DNA of 64,000 nucleotides from Terriglobia bacterium (lineage in GTDB: Bacteria > Acidobacteriota > Terriglobia > UBA7540): assembly GCA_035712365.1 (NCBI GenBank), contig DASTAW010000046.1, positions 21,091 to 85,090 on the forward strand. Reading direction: 5' to 3'. Below the pieces are notes generated by a model. It saw only the letters and a program-made list of their open reading frames with translations. It made no database searches and was not told where the DNA came from. A program made the position numbers and the translations under genes. Of the stretch, positions 17,865 through 29,308 are shown piece after piece (positions within the stretch are counted from its first letter, which is position 1; every line of letters begins with the position of its first letter).

Positions 17865-18608
17865 TCAGGCCATATACATCCCGCCATTAACGTTCAGCAC
17901 GTGGCCTGTAATATATCCTGCTTCCTCAGATGCCAGGAAGCGCACTCCGCAGGCAACGTCCATATCGGTACCCATTCGGCCCACCGGAATAATGCCCAGC
18001 AGCTTTTGGCGGACCTCTTCGGGCAGCTTGTCCGTCATCGGCGTTGCGATAAAGCCCGGGGCAACCGCGTTGACGGTGATGCCCCTTCGCGCAACTTCTG
18101 ACGCCACGGCCTTGGTGAGCCCAATCAGGCCCGCCTTCGACGCGATGTAATTCGCCTGGCCCGGATTTCCGGCCTGGGCCACTACTGAGGTGATGTTGAT
18201 GATGCGGCCATATCGCTGCCGCACCATGCCGGGCAGCGCCTCTTTAATGCAATGGTAGGCCCCGTCCAGGTTTGTTCGCAACACCGCGTCCCAATCTTCC
18301 GCCTTCATCCGCAAAAGTAAATTATCCCGCACGACGCCGGCATTATTCACTAAAATATCGATCTTTTTCCACGTGTCCAAAACTTTGCTGATGCCGGCTT
18401 TGATGGATTCGGGGCTGGAAACGTCCATGTTCAGCACCAGCGTTTTGCGCCCTTTTGATTCGATCTGCCGCGCCACGGAGTCCAGCTTTTCCATGTTCCG
18501 GCTGGCCAGCGCGACGTCCGCGCCCGCTTCCGCCAGCAGCAGCGCACAGGCCCGTCCTATTCCCTGGGAAGCCCCTGTCACCACGGCAATGCGCTCGTTC
18601 AGGTTCAT
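17865..18608 (-). CDS. fabG: 3-oxoacyl-ACP reductase
   Basis: 247 aa when started at MNLNERIAVVTGAS (ATG 18608), matching the usual FabG length. TGASQGIG (11-18) binds NADPH, NNAG is at 88-91, and the catalytic Ser141, Tyr154 and Lys158 are in place (NITSVV, NYIASK). In-frame ATGs at 18650 and further upstream would add up to 20 residues without homology. About 170 bp separate it from acpP, the largest gap inside this cluster. Confidence 0.95.
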   Translation of the reverse strand: MNLNERIAVVTGASQGIGRACALLLAEAGADVALASRNMEKLDSVARQIESKGRKTLVLNMDVSSPESIKAGISKVLDTWKKIDILVNNAGVVRDNLLLRMKAEDWDAVLRTNLDGAYHCIKEALPGMVRQRYGRIINITSVVAQAGNPGQANYIASKAGLIGLTKAVASEVARRGITVNAVAPGFIATPMTDKLPEEVRQKLLGIIPVGRMGTDMDVACGVRFLASEEAGYITGHVLNVNGGMYMA

Positions 18609-18671
18609 CGTGCCTGGCATTAGCGAAAAACCGGGGGACTGAACGTTCATTCCGGCCCGGCCTTGCATTCC

Positions 18672-19610
18672 TTACTGTGGCTGCACTGCCCCAACCGCTT
18701 CCTCAAGCGACGCAAGGTCACCGGCACGCGCGGTCCGGGCTTCGCGGTCAATCTGATGCATCAATCCCGAGAGCACTTTACCGGGACCCGCCTCCACAAA
18801 AAGCCCCGCGCCTTCCCGTCTCAGTGCCAGCATTGAGCCGGTCCACTTCACAGGGGAAGTTACCTGCCGCTTGAGTCCGTCCCGAACAGCCTCTGCACTC
18901 CGAACGACGGCCGCATCGGCATTATTGACCAGCGGGACCCGCGGGTCGCTGATGGCGACGGCGTCCAAATCCATGGCCAACCGGTCAGATGCTGGCTTCA
19001 TCAGGCTGCAATGGAACGGAGCGCTGACGTTCAGCAACACCGCGCGTTTTGCTCCGCGGGCCTTTGCCAGCTCGATTGCCCTTTCCACCGCGGCACGATG
19101 TCCGGCGATTACAATCTGAGCCGGTGAATTCAGATTGGCCGCGGCCACAACTTCGTCTTCGGCCGCCTCGCGACAAACTGCATCCACCGCGATCGAGTCA
19201 AGGCCGAGCAGCGCCGCCATGGCTCCCTGGCCGATGGGAACAGCTTCCTGCATATATTCGCCGCGCTTGCGCACCAGCCGCAGCGCATCCGTCAAGTCCA
19301 GCGCGCGGGCCGCCACCAGCGCCGAATATTCTCCCAGGCTGTGCCCCGCGACATAACCAGGCCGGATGCCTTTTTCTTCCAATACGCGCGCCGCCGCAAC
19401 CGAAACGGCAAGAATGGCAGGCTGCGTATTCGCCGTCAACTGCAATTCTTCGGCCGGACCTTCAAAGCACAGCTTCGAGAGCGGAAATCCCAGCGCGGCG
19501 TCCGCCTCCTCAAAAACTTGGCGGGCCGAGGTGAAATGTTGCGCCAGTTCGAGGCCCATTCCAGGCGCCTGCGAACCCTGCCCTGGGAAAAGAAAAGCTA
19601 TTTCGGACAA
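18672..19610 (-). CDS. fabD: Malonyl-CoA:ACP transacylase
   Basis: 312 aa if translation begins at the TTG at 19610, which gives MSEIAFLFPGQGSQ, the normal FabD N-terminus. An AGGAGA lies eight bases upstream of it. The longer ORF beginning with GTG at 19715 would overlap fabH, but only by running through its 3' end with unconserved residues. Catalytic Ser91 is in AGHSLGEYSA and His200 in SAPFHCSLM. Loads malonyl groups onto AcpP. Confidence 0.94.
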   Translation of the reverse strand: MSEIAFLFPGQGSQAPGMGLELAQHFTSARQVFEEADAALGFPLSKLCFEGPAEELQLTANTQPAILAVSVAAARVLEEKGIRPGYVAGHSLGEYSALVAARALDLTDALRLVRKRGEYMQEAVPIGQGAMAALLGLDSIAVDAVCREAAEDEVVAAANLNSPAQIVIAGHRAAVERAIELAKARGAKRAVLLNVSAPFHCSLMKPASDRLAMDLDAVAISDPRVPLVNNADAAVVRSAEAVRDGLKRQVTSPVKWTGSMLALRREGAGLFVEAGPGKVLSGLMHQIDREARTARAGDLASLEEAVGAVQPQ

Positions 19611-19687
19611 AAACCAGTCTCCTGCTGGGCCAGGCGGTTCCTGGTGAATCGCCCCTGCGCCGCCCGTTCCTGCCGCTTCCGCCTCCG

Positions 19688-20668
19688 CTACCAGCGCATC
19701 AGGACCGATCCCCACGTTACGCCGGCGCCGAAAGCAGACATCAGAATCAGGTCGCCCTTCTTAATGCGGCCGCTGCGTACGCATTCATCAAGGCAGATCG
19801 GGATGGAGGCCGATGAAGTGTTGCCCACCCGATTGATGTTTGAATAGACCTTTTCAGCCGGCACGCCCAGCCGCTCTCGCACGGCTTCAGTGATGCGGAG
19901 ATTGGCCTGGTGGGGGATAAACAGATCGATCTCGCCGGGCTGAACATCAGCCTGCTCCATCACGCAGCGCGAAACCTCTTCCAGGCTGCGAACGGCCACT
20001 TTGAAAAGTTCGTTGCCGCGCATCTTGATGAAGTGTTCCCGCGCCTGGACCGTTTCGCAACTGGCCGGCCGGGCGGTGCCGCCGGCGGGGATGTAGAGAT
20101 GGTCCGCATAGGCGCCGTTCGTATGCACCTCAGAAGCCAGAATCCCCGAAGAGGAATTGACGGGGCCCAGCACGCCTGCGGCCACCCCGTCTCCGAAGAT
20201 CACGCAGGTGGCGCGATCCTGATAATCGAGGTACCGGGAAAGCAGTTCGGCCCCGATCACCAGCGCATATTTGGCTTTCCCTGTTTTGACGAATTGATCG
20301 ACCACCGTCAGCGCAAAAAGGAAACCCGAGCAGGCCGCCGCCAGGTCGAAGGCGCAGCAGGTTGCAGCCCCGAGTTCCCGCTGGATAAGTGATGCGGTGG
20401 CAGGCAGGGGCATGTCGGGAGAAATGGTTGAGCAGATAATGAGGTCGAGCTTGTCGGGAGTGATGCCAGCCATATCCAGCGCTTTCCGCGCCGCCTTCAC
20501 CGACAGCTTGGAAGTGGTCTCGCTGGGGGCGGCCTGGCGCCTCTCCTTGATGCCCGTACGTTCGGTGATCCACTTGTCGGAGGTGTCCACCATCTTTTCC
20601 AGGTCGGAGTTCGTGATCACCTTCTTAGGCAAGGCTGAGCCGGTGCCCAGGATCCCTGTTGCAATCAT
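19688..20668 (-). CDS. fabH: 3-oxoacyl-ACP synthase III
   Basis: 326 aa initiating condensing enzyme. Cys113 (AAACSGFLFAL), His253 (IPHQANLRI) and Asn283 (RVGNTSSAS) form the triad. The block DTSDKWITERTGIKER is diagnostic of FabH. Its preference for branched primers, expected in an organism rich in iso-fatty acids, cannot be judged here. AGGAG precedes ATG 20668. Confidence 0.96.
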   Translation of the reverse strand: MIATGILGTGSALPKKVITNSDLEKMVDTSDKWITERTGIKERRQAAPSETTSKLSVKAARKALDMAGITPDKLDLIICSTISPDMPLPATASLIQRELGAATCCAFDLAAACSGFLFALTVVDQFVKTGKAKYALVIGAELLSRYLDYQDRATCVIFGDGVAAGVLGPVNSSSGILASEVHTNGAYADHLYIPAGGTARPASCETVQAREHFIKMRGNELFKVAVRSLEEVSRCVMEQADVQPGEIDLFIPHQANLRITEAVRERLGVPAEKVYSNINRVGNTSSASIPICLDECVRSGRIKKGDLILMSAFGAGVTWGSVLMRW

Positions 20669-20689
20669 TATGGCTCCTGAAACAACTTC

Positions 20690-21703
20690 TTAATTCCCGC
20701 TGAGCGAGGCGAGGGCCAGTTCGCGCTCAATTTTTTCGTTCACGCGGCCTTCGGAAAATTCTGCAGCCACGCGAATGGCGTTCTTGATGGCGTTGGCGTT
20801 AGACCCGCCGTGGCAGATGATGCAAACTCCCTTGACACCCAGCAGCGGCGCCCCTCCATATTCGGAGTAATCCAGCCGCTTTTTCATCCGGCCGAAGGCC
20901 TTTCGCGAAAGCAGGTAACCCATTTTCGACGAAAAGGTGCTCGATAGCGACTCTTTCAAAAGGCTTGAAACCGTATCGACGATCCCTTCGCTGATTTTCA
21001 GCGCGACATTGCCGATGAAACCATCGGCAACAATCACCTCGACGCGGCCGTTAAACAGGTCCCTTCCCTCCACGTTGCCGACGAAGTTCAGACTCAATTC
21101 GTTCAGGCGCGCCAGCGCTTCGCGCGTTACTTCGTTACCCTTATGAGATTCCGAGCCGTTTGAGAGCAGCCCCACCCGTGGCCGCTCAGCGCCGAAAATC
21201 ACGCGGTAATAAATTTCACCCATCACGGCGAACTGCTCAAGGTGCAGCGGCTTGCAATCCACATTCGCACCCACGTCCAGCAGGACGGAAGCCTTCCCAT
21301 TTTTCGAAGAGGGGAAAACCTGGGCCAGCGCGGGCCGGTCCACTCCTTCCAGTGTTCCCAGCAGGATTTTCGCCGTGGTCATCACGGCGCCCGTGTTCCC
21401 GGCGCTGATCAGACCGGCTGCCTTTCCATCACGCACCAGCCGCGCTGCTACGCGGATCGAGGAGTCCCGTTTGCGACGGAAAGCCTTGGCGGCCGCATCC
21501 TCCATGGTGACGGCCTCAGAGGCATGGACGACCTCGATTTTGAGATTGCTCGCCCCTCGTTTCGTCAGTTCCTGATTCAGCAAATCCTGGGGGCCGACCA
21601 GAAGGACTTCCGCCTGTCCGACCTGCGCCGCCTGAATCGCACCCTCGACTTCAGGCAGAGGCGCCGTGTCCGATCCCATTGCATCAACAGCAATCGCACG
21701 CAT
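20690..21703 (-). CDS. plsX: Phosphate acyltransferase
   Basis: 337 aa. It converts acyl-ACP to acyl phosphate for PlsY. The N-terminal [19 protein letters not shown], the AGNTGAVM loop and [17 protein letters not shown] near the C-terminus are family signatures. It lies between rpmF and fabH, the textbook rpmF-plsX-fabH order. Confidence 0.96.
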   Translation of the reverse strand: MRAIAVDAMGSDTAPLPEVEGAIQAAQVGQAEVLLVGPQDLLNQELTKRGASNLKIEVVHASEAVTMEDAAAKAFRRKRDSSIRVAARLVRDGKAAGLISAGNTGAVMTTAKILLGTLEGVDRPALAQVFPSSKNGKASVLLDVGANVDCKPLHLEQFAVMGEIYYRVIFGAERPRVGLLSNGSESHKGNEVTREALARLNELSLNFVGNVEGRDLFNGRVEVIVADGFIGNVALKISEGIVDTVSSLLKESLSSTFSSKMGYLLSRKAFGRMKKRLDYSEYGGAPLLGVKGVCIICHGGSNANAIKNAIRVAAEFSEGRVNEKIERELALASLSGN

Positions 21704-21780
21704 GGTCTATAGAGGCCACCAGAATGAAAGGTCCAAGTCGGCGAGACCAGGCGGTGCCTGGAACAGCCTCAGGCCCCCCG

Positions 21781-21966
21781 TTACGCCGCTTCGTCCACCA
21801 GCATTGCTTCCCGTCCGTTGTAGTGGCCGCAACGCGGGCATGCCTGGTGGGGTAATTTCGATTCATGACAGTTGGGGCACTCAGAAAGAGACCGCCGCTT
21901 CAGGTGGTCATGGGCGCGCCGCCGGTTGCGCCGCGCCTTTGAATGTCGCCGTTTCGGATTTGCCAT
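21781..21966 (-). CDS. rpmF: 50S ribosomal protein L32
   Basis: 61 aa. It begins MANPKRRHSKARRNRRRAH and has a zinc-binding set C30, C33, C43, C46, so it is the C+ form of L32. AAGGAAA precedes the ATG. It links ribosome synthesis to the plsX-fab lipid operon, as in many bacteria. Confidence 0.97.
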   Translation of the reverse strand: MANPKRRHSKARRNRRRAHDHLKRRSLSECPNCHESKLPHQACPRCGHYNGREAMLVDEAA

Positions 21967-22099
21967 CTTTCCATTTCCTTCACATCAAGTTGCCTTGCGG
22001 TCGTGTCTTTGCTGCAAGGCTAGATCGATTTTCGCATGGGCTCCGGGCAGGAACGGTTGGCGGCCCACACGCCAACGCCGGGTGACACGCGGCCAGCAG

Positions 22100-22618
22100 T
22101 TAGCTGACCTGTATTTTCTTCAAGAAAGCAAAGGGTGAATCTTCGTGCTGCGCAGAACAACCGCATTCCCTGGCATTGCGGTTCACGCCGCACGCCGGAC
22201 AGATCCCACGGCAGTCAGGCCGGCAAACCACTTTCATAGGGACAGACAAGAGGGCCTGCTCCCTTACCACTTCGGCCAGATTGACGCCGTCGCCCGAAAA
22301 GTAGCCGATCTTCAATTCGTCTTCCCCAATTTCGAGCTCTTCTTCCCGCGCGATTTCTTCCATCGGCCGATAGGGCAGATCGAAATCGATTTCCACAGGT
22401 ATCTGGATTTTCTCAAGGCACCGGTCGCAGGCGGCTTCCAGAGCTCCGGAGATATGCCCGCGAACTCGAATTTCCTTCCCGGCGAGCTCGGCTTCGGCGT
22501 TTACCGTCAAAGGCCCGGCCTGCCGGAACTTAGTCTCCTGAAAATCCAGGGCCCCCGGCAAGTAGGTCTCTGATACCGTTACGCGGTGAAGCTCCAGCTC
22601 GCGGAGACTAATAAGCAC
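22100..22618 (-). CDS. DUF177 (YceD-like) protein
   Basis: 172 aa, beginning with GTG at 22618. It has a central AACDRCLEKIQIPVEIDFDL block and a C-terminal Cys cluster CRPDCRGICPACGVNRN...CGC that probably binds zinc. DUF177 proteins sit before rpmF and are linked to 23S rRNA or L32 accumulation. It is the first gene of the rpmF-plsX-fab run on the minus strand. Confidence 0.9.
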   Translation of the reverse strand: MLISLRELELHRVTVSETYLPGALDFQETKFRQAGPLTVNAEAELAGKEIRVRGHISGALEAACDRCLEKIQIPVEIDFDLPYRPMEEIAREEELEIGEDELKIGYFSGDGVNLAEVVREQALLSVPMKVVCRPDCRGICPACGVNRNARECGCSAQHEDSPFAFLKKIQVS

Positions 22619-22832
22619 TTCGGCCTCACTCGTCCAAAACTACAATTATAGCTTGCAGCCGATGCCTGTCAAGAAACGCTGGCAAAACAAGGACTTACTT
22701 TCAGCCACTTGGCCAGTCGCCAGGGCGACGCAGCGCCCCCCTCGTTACAGGCGTTTTCCCAGGCCTCAGGCGCCTTAACCAGCTTTCCCTCTTGAAATTA
22801 TCGCCCGACTTGACTACAGTCTCAACTCTTGG

Positions 22833-24092
22833 GTGGAAAAGATTAACAGCCTTGTCAGTCCTGTGTGCGCCGAGTCCCAGCGGAACAGACTCGCCCACTG
22901 GGCATCGGTCTTCTTCAGCCTTTCAGTGCTCACCTATCTGGTTTCCATCGCCATCACCCAGGCTTTTCTGGCCGTTGCGGGGCTCCTTTATGCCGTGCAT
23001 CTGCTTCGCACCCGCCCCCGCATCGCCTTTCCGCCCGTCAAGCTGCCCATGCTGCTGTTCTGCATTTTTACCGTGGTCTCCGTTTTCTGGGCCACAAATA
23101 CGGCCGTCGGCTGGTTTGCGGTCAGGAAGCTGGTCTTGTTCCTGATCATCCTGCTGGCGGTGAACCTGATCGCGAGCAGCCGGCAGATAGTCTGGCTGTG
23201 GAAGGGCCTATTTGTTGAATCCGCGATCGTCGCGCTGATTGCGGCGGGGCAGTTCGTCAATCAATACCGCACCGTCCGAATGGAACATCCGCATCACGTT
23301 TACCCCTATATGATCTCGAACCGCATTACGGGGCTGATGGGTGACTGGATGAACTTCGGCGGTCAACAGATGCTGGTGTTTATCGTTCTGGCGTCTTTTC
23401 TATTATTTGGTTTGAGGGCGCGGCGAAGATGGTGGGCGGTAGCCATCATCGTGGCCATTTCTATCGCCCTCAACCTGACGCGGGGAGTCTGGCTGGGATG
23501 CTTCTTCGCCCTCGTGTATCTCCTGTGGCGGTGGAAGCCCTGGTGGGTCTTGGCCCTGCCCGCGCTTGCTGTGGTGATTTACGTTTTTGCCCCGCGCATG
23601 GTGCACCAGCGTCTCTGGCTGGCTCTCCATCCCTCCCGCGATCCGGCGCTTTCCATCCGGTTTGAGATGTGGCAGGCCGGACTGAACATGATCAGGGCCC
23701 ATCCCTGGGTGGGCGTGGGACCGGACAACATTCCGCAGATGTATGATCTCTACCTTCCTCCCGGGCGGGCGCCCGCGGCGGGTTTCCATGACCACCTGCA
23801 CGACAACTTCATCCAGTTGGCGGCGGAACGGGGACTTCCTTGCCTCGCGGCATGGATTTGGTTTATGGCGGCCCTCTTTTGGCAAATGTGGAAAGTCCGT
23901 CGCCGATGCCGCGCCGGCCGGTGGCTGATTGACGGAGCAATCGCCGGCTGGGTGGCTTTTGTGGTGGAAGGATTTTTTGAATTCAATTTCGGCACTTCCC
24001 CCGTCTTGATGGTTTTTCTGTTCGTCGTCTCAACACCTTTCGTGGTGGAACAGCTCGAGACCGCAGCCGGCGAAGACCCTTCGGTGTACTGA
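22833..24092 (+). CDS. O-antigen ligase family (Wzy_C) membrane protein
   Basis: 419 aa with about ten to twelve predicted membrane segments. The Wzy_C features are a large periplasmic loop containing SIRFEMWQAGLNMIRAHPWVGVGPDN and HDHLHDNFIQLAAERG. Such proteins either ligate O-antigen to lipid A core or polymerise exopolysaccharide; the role cannot be told from sequence. GTG start at 22833. It opens a plus-strand glycan block with the flippase-like gene 66 bp downstream. Confidence 0.83.
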   Translation: MEKINSLVSPVCAESQRNRLAHWASVFFSLSVLTYLVSIAITQAFLAVAGLLYAVHLLRTRPRIAFPPVKLPMLLFCIFTVVSVFWATNTAVGWFAVRKLVLFLIILLAVNLIASSRQIVWLWKGLFVESAIVALIAAGQFVNQYRTVRMEHPHHVYPYMISNRITGLMGDWMNFGGQQMLVFIVLASFLLFGLRARRRWWAVAIIVAISIALNLTRGVWLGCFFALVYLLWRWKPWWVLALPALAVVIYVFAPRMVHQRLWLALHPSRDPALSIRFEMWQAGLNMIRAHPWVGVGPDNIPQMYDLYLPPGRAPAAGFHDHLHDNFIQLAAERGLPCLAAWIWFMAALFWQMWKVRRRCRAGRWLIDGAIAGWVAFVVEGFFEFNFGTSPVLMVFLFVVSTPFVVEQLETAAGEDPSVY

Positions 24093-24158
24093 TTGCGAAC
24101 GCGAGGTGTCCACTCTGTTTGACCTTTCGCTCTCGCAAAGCCGGGCTGTCCCATCTGG

Positions 24159-25715
24159 ATGTGCATGACTGCCAAGCGCCAAATGTTTCGCAGTTCGGTG
24201 GTGGTGGGTGTTTTTTCCTTCCTCGGCAGCCTGACCGGCATCCTGGTGGAAACCAGCATCGCCGCCCACCTGGGCCTTTCAAAAAGCTCTGACACGTTTT
24301 ACGCTGCCTTCACAATTCCGTACATCATCACTAATCTGCTGCGGGTGACGGGGCAGTTCTCGCTGGTCCCTTTTTTTTCATCGCTTGCGACCGGCCATTC
24401 CGCCCGGGAACTATGGGGAGGATTCAGCTACGCCACAAACGTTGTTCTTCTGGGCCTGGCCGGGATTTCCGCGCTTGGCGCGCTGGCTTCGCCATTGCTG
24501 ATTACGGGGATTGCGCCCGGTTTCACGCCGCAGGAAACCTCTGTCGCCATCCAGTTGTCCCGTTGGCTTTTTCTGATTCTGGCTCCGGCTGGAATAGCGG
24601 AGGTCATCCGCTCGCTCCTTTTCAGTCAGCGCCGTTTTGTGGTGGCGGCTTCGGGGAACTTTTTCAGAAATCTCACGGTTATCGCCTTCGTGGCTTTCGA
24701 TTTTCGGCGCCACGGGTTTTACAGCATCGTACTCGGGTACGTGGCTGGCCATTTGATCCAACTGGGGATTTTCGCGGCCTACCTTCTCACCGCCTTTCCC
24801 GTGCGTTACTCGCTGACGCTGAAGGGCTCGGGCGAGTCGTTTCGGAACCTGCGCGGCGCCGGCACGGTGCAAATGACGACCGCGCTTGCACGGCAAGGGC
24901 TGGTAGTGGTCGAACGGATAATCGCTTCATTCCTGCCGCCGGGAATGCTGACCGCGCTCGGCTATGGCGTAAAGATCATGTCCACCCTGTCAGACCTCCT
25001 GGCCGGTAGCGTGGGCACGGCGTCCCTTCCAACGCTCTCCCGGGCGTTTGCGCGCAAAGAGAGCGAGGAAGTTCGCAGCGGACTCCGCCACGCTATTGAA
25101 ATAACGCTACTGTTGATTTCTCCCGCTGTCGTGCTCTGCTTGATACTCTCTCCGAACATCATCCGCCTGATCTTCGAGCGGGGCAACTTCACTCTCGACG
25201 CAACGATATTGATGGGCCAGGTGCTTTTCTATTACAGTCTGAGCCTTCCGTTTCTTGCGGGCCTCCGAATTCTGAATTTCTATCTCTTCGCAAGAAATGA
25301 AGCGACGGCTTTTTTTTATATAGCGACCGTTCAGGTTGGCCTGAACCTGGTGCTGGACATTATCTTTGTGGTTGTATTCCATTGGACCACGGCCGGGATA
25401 CCGCTGGCCCTGTTGACCAGTCTCGCCGCCTGCTGCTCAATGGCCTACGCGCGCAACCTGGGAAGCGTCAGGGAAAGCCTGGATAGCTCGCTTGCGGCCT
25501 ACGCGCTCAAGATTCTGACAGCCTCTGCCCTGGCGGCGCTTCCTGTGTGGGTCCTCCGCGTCAGTTTGGCCGCTCCGATGGCGGGGATAAGAAATTTCAT
25601 TTTTTTGTGCGAGGCGTGCGGGTCCGGTGTACTGACCTTCTTTGTTACACTTCTCGTCCTGCGAGTCGTTAAACTTTCCCAGATTGGCTCGCTCCTGAAA
25701 CAGGCGGAAAGCTAA
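24159..25715 (+). CDS. MurJ/MviN-family lipid-linked flippase
   Basis: 518 aa polytopic protein of the MOP superfamily with about 13-14 hydrophobic helices. It contains VPFFSSLATG, AFARKESEEVRSGLRHAIE and IIRLIFERGNFTLDAT, which match the MurJ pattern RxxFERGxF. It may move lipid II or, given the glycan neighbours, another undecaprenyl-linked sugar. Start ATG at 24159, with a second ATG two codons later. Confidence 0.83.
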   Translation: MCMTAKRQMFRSSVVVGVFSFLGSLTGILVETSIAAHLGLSKSSDTFYAAFTIPYIITNLLRVTGQFSLVPFFSSLATGHSARELWGGFSYATNVVLLGLAGISALGALASPLLITGIAPGFTPQETSVAIQLSRWLFLILAPAGIAEVIRSLLFSQRRFVVAASGNFFRNLTVIAFVAFDFRRHGFYSIVLGYVAGHLIQLGIFAAYLLTAFPVRYSLTLKGSGESFRNLRGAGTVQMTTALARQGLVVVERIIASFLPPGMLTALGYGVKIMSTLSDLLAGSVGTASLPTLSRAFARKESEEVRSGLRHAIEITLLLISPAVVLCLILSPNIIRLIFERGNFTLDATILMGQVLFYYSLSLPFLAGLRILNFYLFARNEATAFFYIATVQVGLNLVLDIIFVVVFHWTTAGIPLALLTSLAACCSMAYARNLGSVRESLDSSLAAYALKILTASALAALPVWVLRVSLAAPMAGIRNFIFLCEACGSGVLTFFVTLLVLRVVKLSQIGSLLKQAES

Positions 25716-25763
25716 TGAGGGAACATCGCCGGGATTGACAAGAATAAGGTTGATGTTGCTGAA

Positions 25764-26588
25764 TCAGTCGGAACGCAGAATGGTGTTTCCCAGCACCGTG
25801 TCTGAAATCCGGTAGCCAAGCGGCCGCAAATGTTCAGACACCCAGGTATTGCACGGGGGCGTCTCCACCAGAAGGACCGGACGGCATCGGTGGATGGTGC
25901 GCAAGGCGCCAGTGAGAGCACGCTCCTCATAACCCTCCACGTCCAGGTGGATCACGGAAATTCGCTGATGCTCAGGAACAGTCCCGTCGATGGTTACGAT
26001 CCGGACTTCCTGGCTGCGCATTCCTTCCGCATGGAGAGCGTCTGAATCAGAAGGAAACATCGTGCTGGTACCCCCCAGCCCGGACCCCCTCCGGTCGTGC
26101 GTGACAAGTTCCGCCGCACCCGGCTGCTCGCCCAGTCCTGCATTGACCAATTCGACGTTGGTCAGTTGGTTGAGGTCTATCGTGATTTGTGCGCACCGAT
26201 AACTCTCAGGGTGAGGTTCAAACGCCCAGACCGTGCCGCCGGGACCCGTTACACGGGCCAGGGCAGGCAGAAAATCGCCGAAGAATGCGCCCGCGTGTAC
26301 GATGTCCCCGCCATCGTTGTGAGCTGCTATGAAATCGAGTGTGGCGGCCTCCCACACATCTCCAGCAAGCACGTGCAAGGCCGCGAAACTGCGCAAGCCC
26401 GAAATCGGCACGCAGTAAGCGCCATATCTGTTGTAGGCGACGACGCAATCCAGAGCCGTCTCGGATTGCGGGGGAGAAACGGAAAACGGAAACGGTTTTC
26501 CGCGGATGCGGGCACGCACGGCCATCCGGCGCAAGGCCTGTCGGGCGTGTAACGGAACGATAGCTTTGATCAGGCGAGGTACGATCAT
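25764..26588 (-). CDS. FkbM-family methyltransferase
   Basis: About 274 aa from ATG 26588 (MIVPRLIKAIVPLHARQ). The SAM-binding part has GGDIVHAGAFFGDFLPALAR, VWAFEPHPESYRCAQITI and the FkbM motif VIHLDVEGYEERALTGA. These enzymes O-methylate sugars or polyketides, so a surface-glycan methylation is a reasonable guess here. It is transcribed opposite to its neighbours. A longer start at 26684 is possible but adds Cys/Pro-rich sequence without similarity. Confidence 0.83.
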   Translation of the reverse strand: MIVPRLIKAIVPLHARQALRRMAVRARIRGKPFPFSVSPPQSETALDCVVAYNRYGAYCVPISGLRSFAALHVLAGDVWEAATLDFIAAHNDGGDIVHAGAFFGDFLPALARVTGPGGTVWAFEPHPESYRCAQITIDLNQLTNVELVNAGLGEQPGAAELVTHDRRGSGLGGTSTMFPSDSDALHAEGMRSQEVRIVTIDGTVPEHQRISVIHLDVEGYEERALTGALRTIHRCRPVLLVETPPCNTWVSEHLRPLGYRISDTVLGNTILRSD

Positions 26589-26748
26589 CTTCAAATGACT
26601 TGCCACAAGTCGGGGGCAAGCGTGCGGCTGCGCTTTGCAATTCCGGGCAGCGCAAGTATACGATGCCGGCGGGCTGGCAGTCACGACGAATTCCCTTTCA
26701 TGCGCGCTGCCGTTGTGGGTCGGGAGCGCCGATACCGGTCCCCAATCC

Positions 26749-26784
26749 TTGACACCTCAAGAGTATTAAAGTAAGAATACGAGC
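26749..26784 (+). promoter_or_regulatory. Candidate promoter before the glycosyltransferase gene
   Basis: A consensus -35 TTGACA (26749-26754) is followed by an A/T-rich stretch. The best -10 at 17 bp spacing (TAAGAA) is poor, and the resulting leader would be very short, so this is tentative. Confidence 0.25.
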
Positions 26785-27855
26785 ATGTTCCAAGCGGGAA
26801 CTTTAGGCGTTCCGCAGGCCCTTGCCAAGGCCGCGCGCCATCTTCGTGTTCTGGTCGTAACCAACCTCTGGCCAACCGATGCCGATCCAAGCTACGGGGC
26901 GGCGATTCAGGCGCAGATGAAATCTTTGGGTGGTCTCGGCGTGGACTATGACGTGCTCTTCGTCAACGGCCGCGAGTCCGTAGTCAATTACATTCGAGGC
27001 ATTTTCGAGGTGCGGCGTCGCGTCGCGGCTGAACCCTATGACTTGATTTACGCGCATTTCGGGCTGTCAGGCTGGGTCGCCCGGTTCCAATGGGATGTCC
27101 CGGTCGTGGTGAAATTCATGGGTGACGATGTCCTGGGCGAGTTCGATCGGCATGGCCGTATCACGCTAAAGGGGCGGGTCTTCCAAATCTCCAGCTTTAT
27201 CCTGGGGCGCCTCGTCGAGGGCGTGATTGTGATTAGCGACGCGATGAAACGCCGCCTGCGGCTTAAGGCCGCACAAGTTGTCAGGGTGGGAGTAAATCTG
27301 GATCTTTTCAGGCCAATGGACCGCATGGAAGCTCGTAGAGCACTGCATCTGAATCCAGCCAAAAAGTACGTCCTATTCCCTTGTGATCCAAAGATTGAGA
27401 GAAAGCGCTTCGACCTGGTCCAGGAAGCCGTGCAGCGAGCGCGACCTGAAGTTCCGGAAATCGAAATCCTGCAAGTTATCGGCGTTCCCCAGGAGCGCAT
27501 GCCCCTCTATTTCAATGCCGCGGATGTGCTGGTGATTGCTTCGGAATGCGAGAGCGGGCCGAATACCGTTAAGGAGGCGATGGCGGTCAACCTGCCTGTC
27601 ATCGCGGTTGATGTAGGGGACGTTGTCAAGACGATTGGAGACGCCGAGGGTAATTTCATCGTGCCGCGAAACGCGGTTTCGGTGGCTGAAAAGCTTGTCC
27701 ATGTGTGCCGCCACTCGATCATCAGCCGCGGCCGGGAACGTCTGGCGCCACATTCCATCCAGGGTATGGCGGAGAAGGTCGTCGCCGTTTTCGACGATGT
27801 TCTCCGGCGGCAGGCCGGAGGACGCCATTCGAATAGCAATAAGCTGGCGATCTAG
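26785..27855 (+). CDS. Group 1 (GT4-type, GT-B fold) glycosyltransferase
   Basis: 356 aa. It begins with LRVLVVTNLWPTDADPSYGA and has YDLIYAHFGLSG in the acceptor domain. The donor domain has PCDPKIERKRFDLVQEAVQ, EILQVIGVPQERMP and the EX7E-like ECESGPNTVKEAMAVNLPVIA. It is 81 bp upstream of sqdB on the same strand. SqdX, the cyanobacterial sulfoquinovosyl transferase, is also a GT4 beside sqdB, so a sulfoquinovose donor is possible but unproven. Confidence 0.85.
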   Translation: MFQAGTLGVPQALAKAARHLRVLVVTNLWPTDADPSYGAAIQAQMKSLGGLGVDYDVLFVNGRESVVNYIRGIFEVRRRVAAEPYDLIYAHFGLSGWVARFQWDVPVVVKFMGDDVLGEFDRHGRITLKGRVFQISSFILGRLVEGVIVISDAMKRRLRLKAAQVVRVGVNLDLFRPMDRMEARRALHLNPAKKYVLFPCDPKIERKRFDLVQEAVQRARPEVPEIEILQVIGVPQERMPLYFNAADVLVIASECESGPNTVKEAMAVNLPVIAVDVGDVVKTIGDAEGNFIVPRNAVSVAEKLVHVCRHSIISRGRERLAPHSIQGMAEKVVAVFDDVLRRQAGGRHSNSNKLAI

Positions 27856-29157
<1,302 letters not shown>

Positions 29158-29308
29158 GAAGCGGGTCCCATATGGGCGAGAAATGCAGCCTTTCGCACAG
29201 TATGTGCAGGCATGAGAGTCCGCAGACTCCAGGGAAGATAATCGACCCTTTCAAGTTTAAGGAAGGCGAAGGCGGGTAGCCCAAAATCCATCATCTTGAC
29301 TCCGAAAT

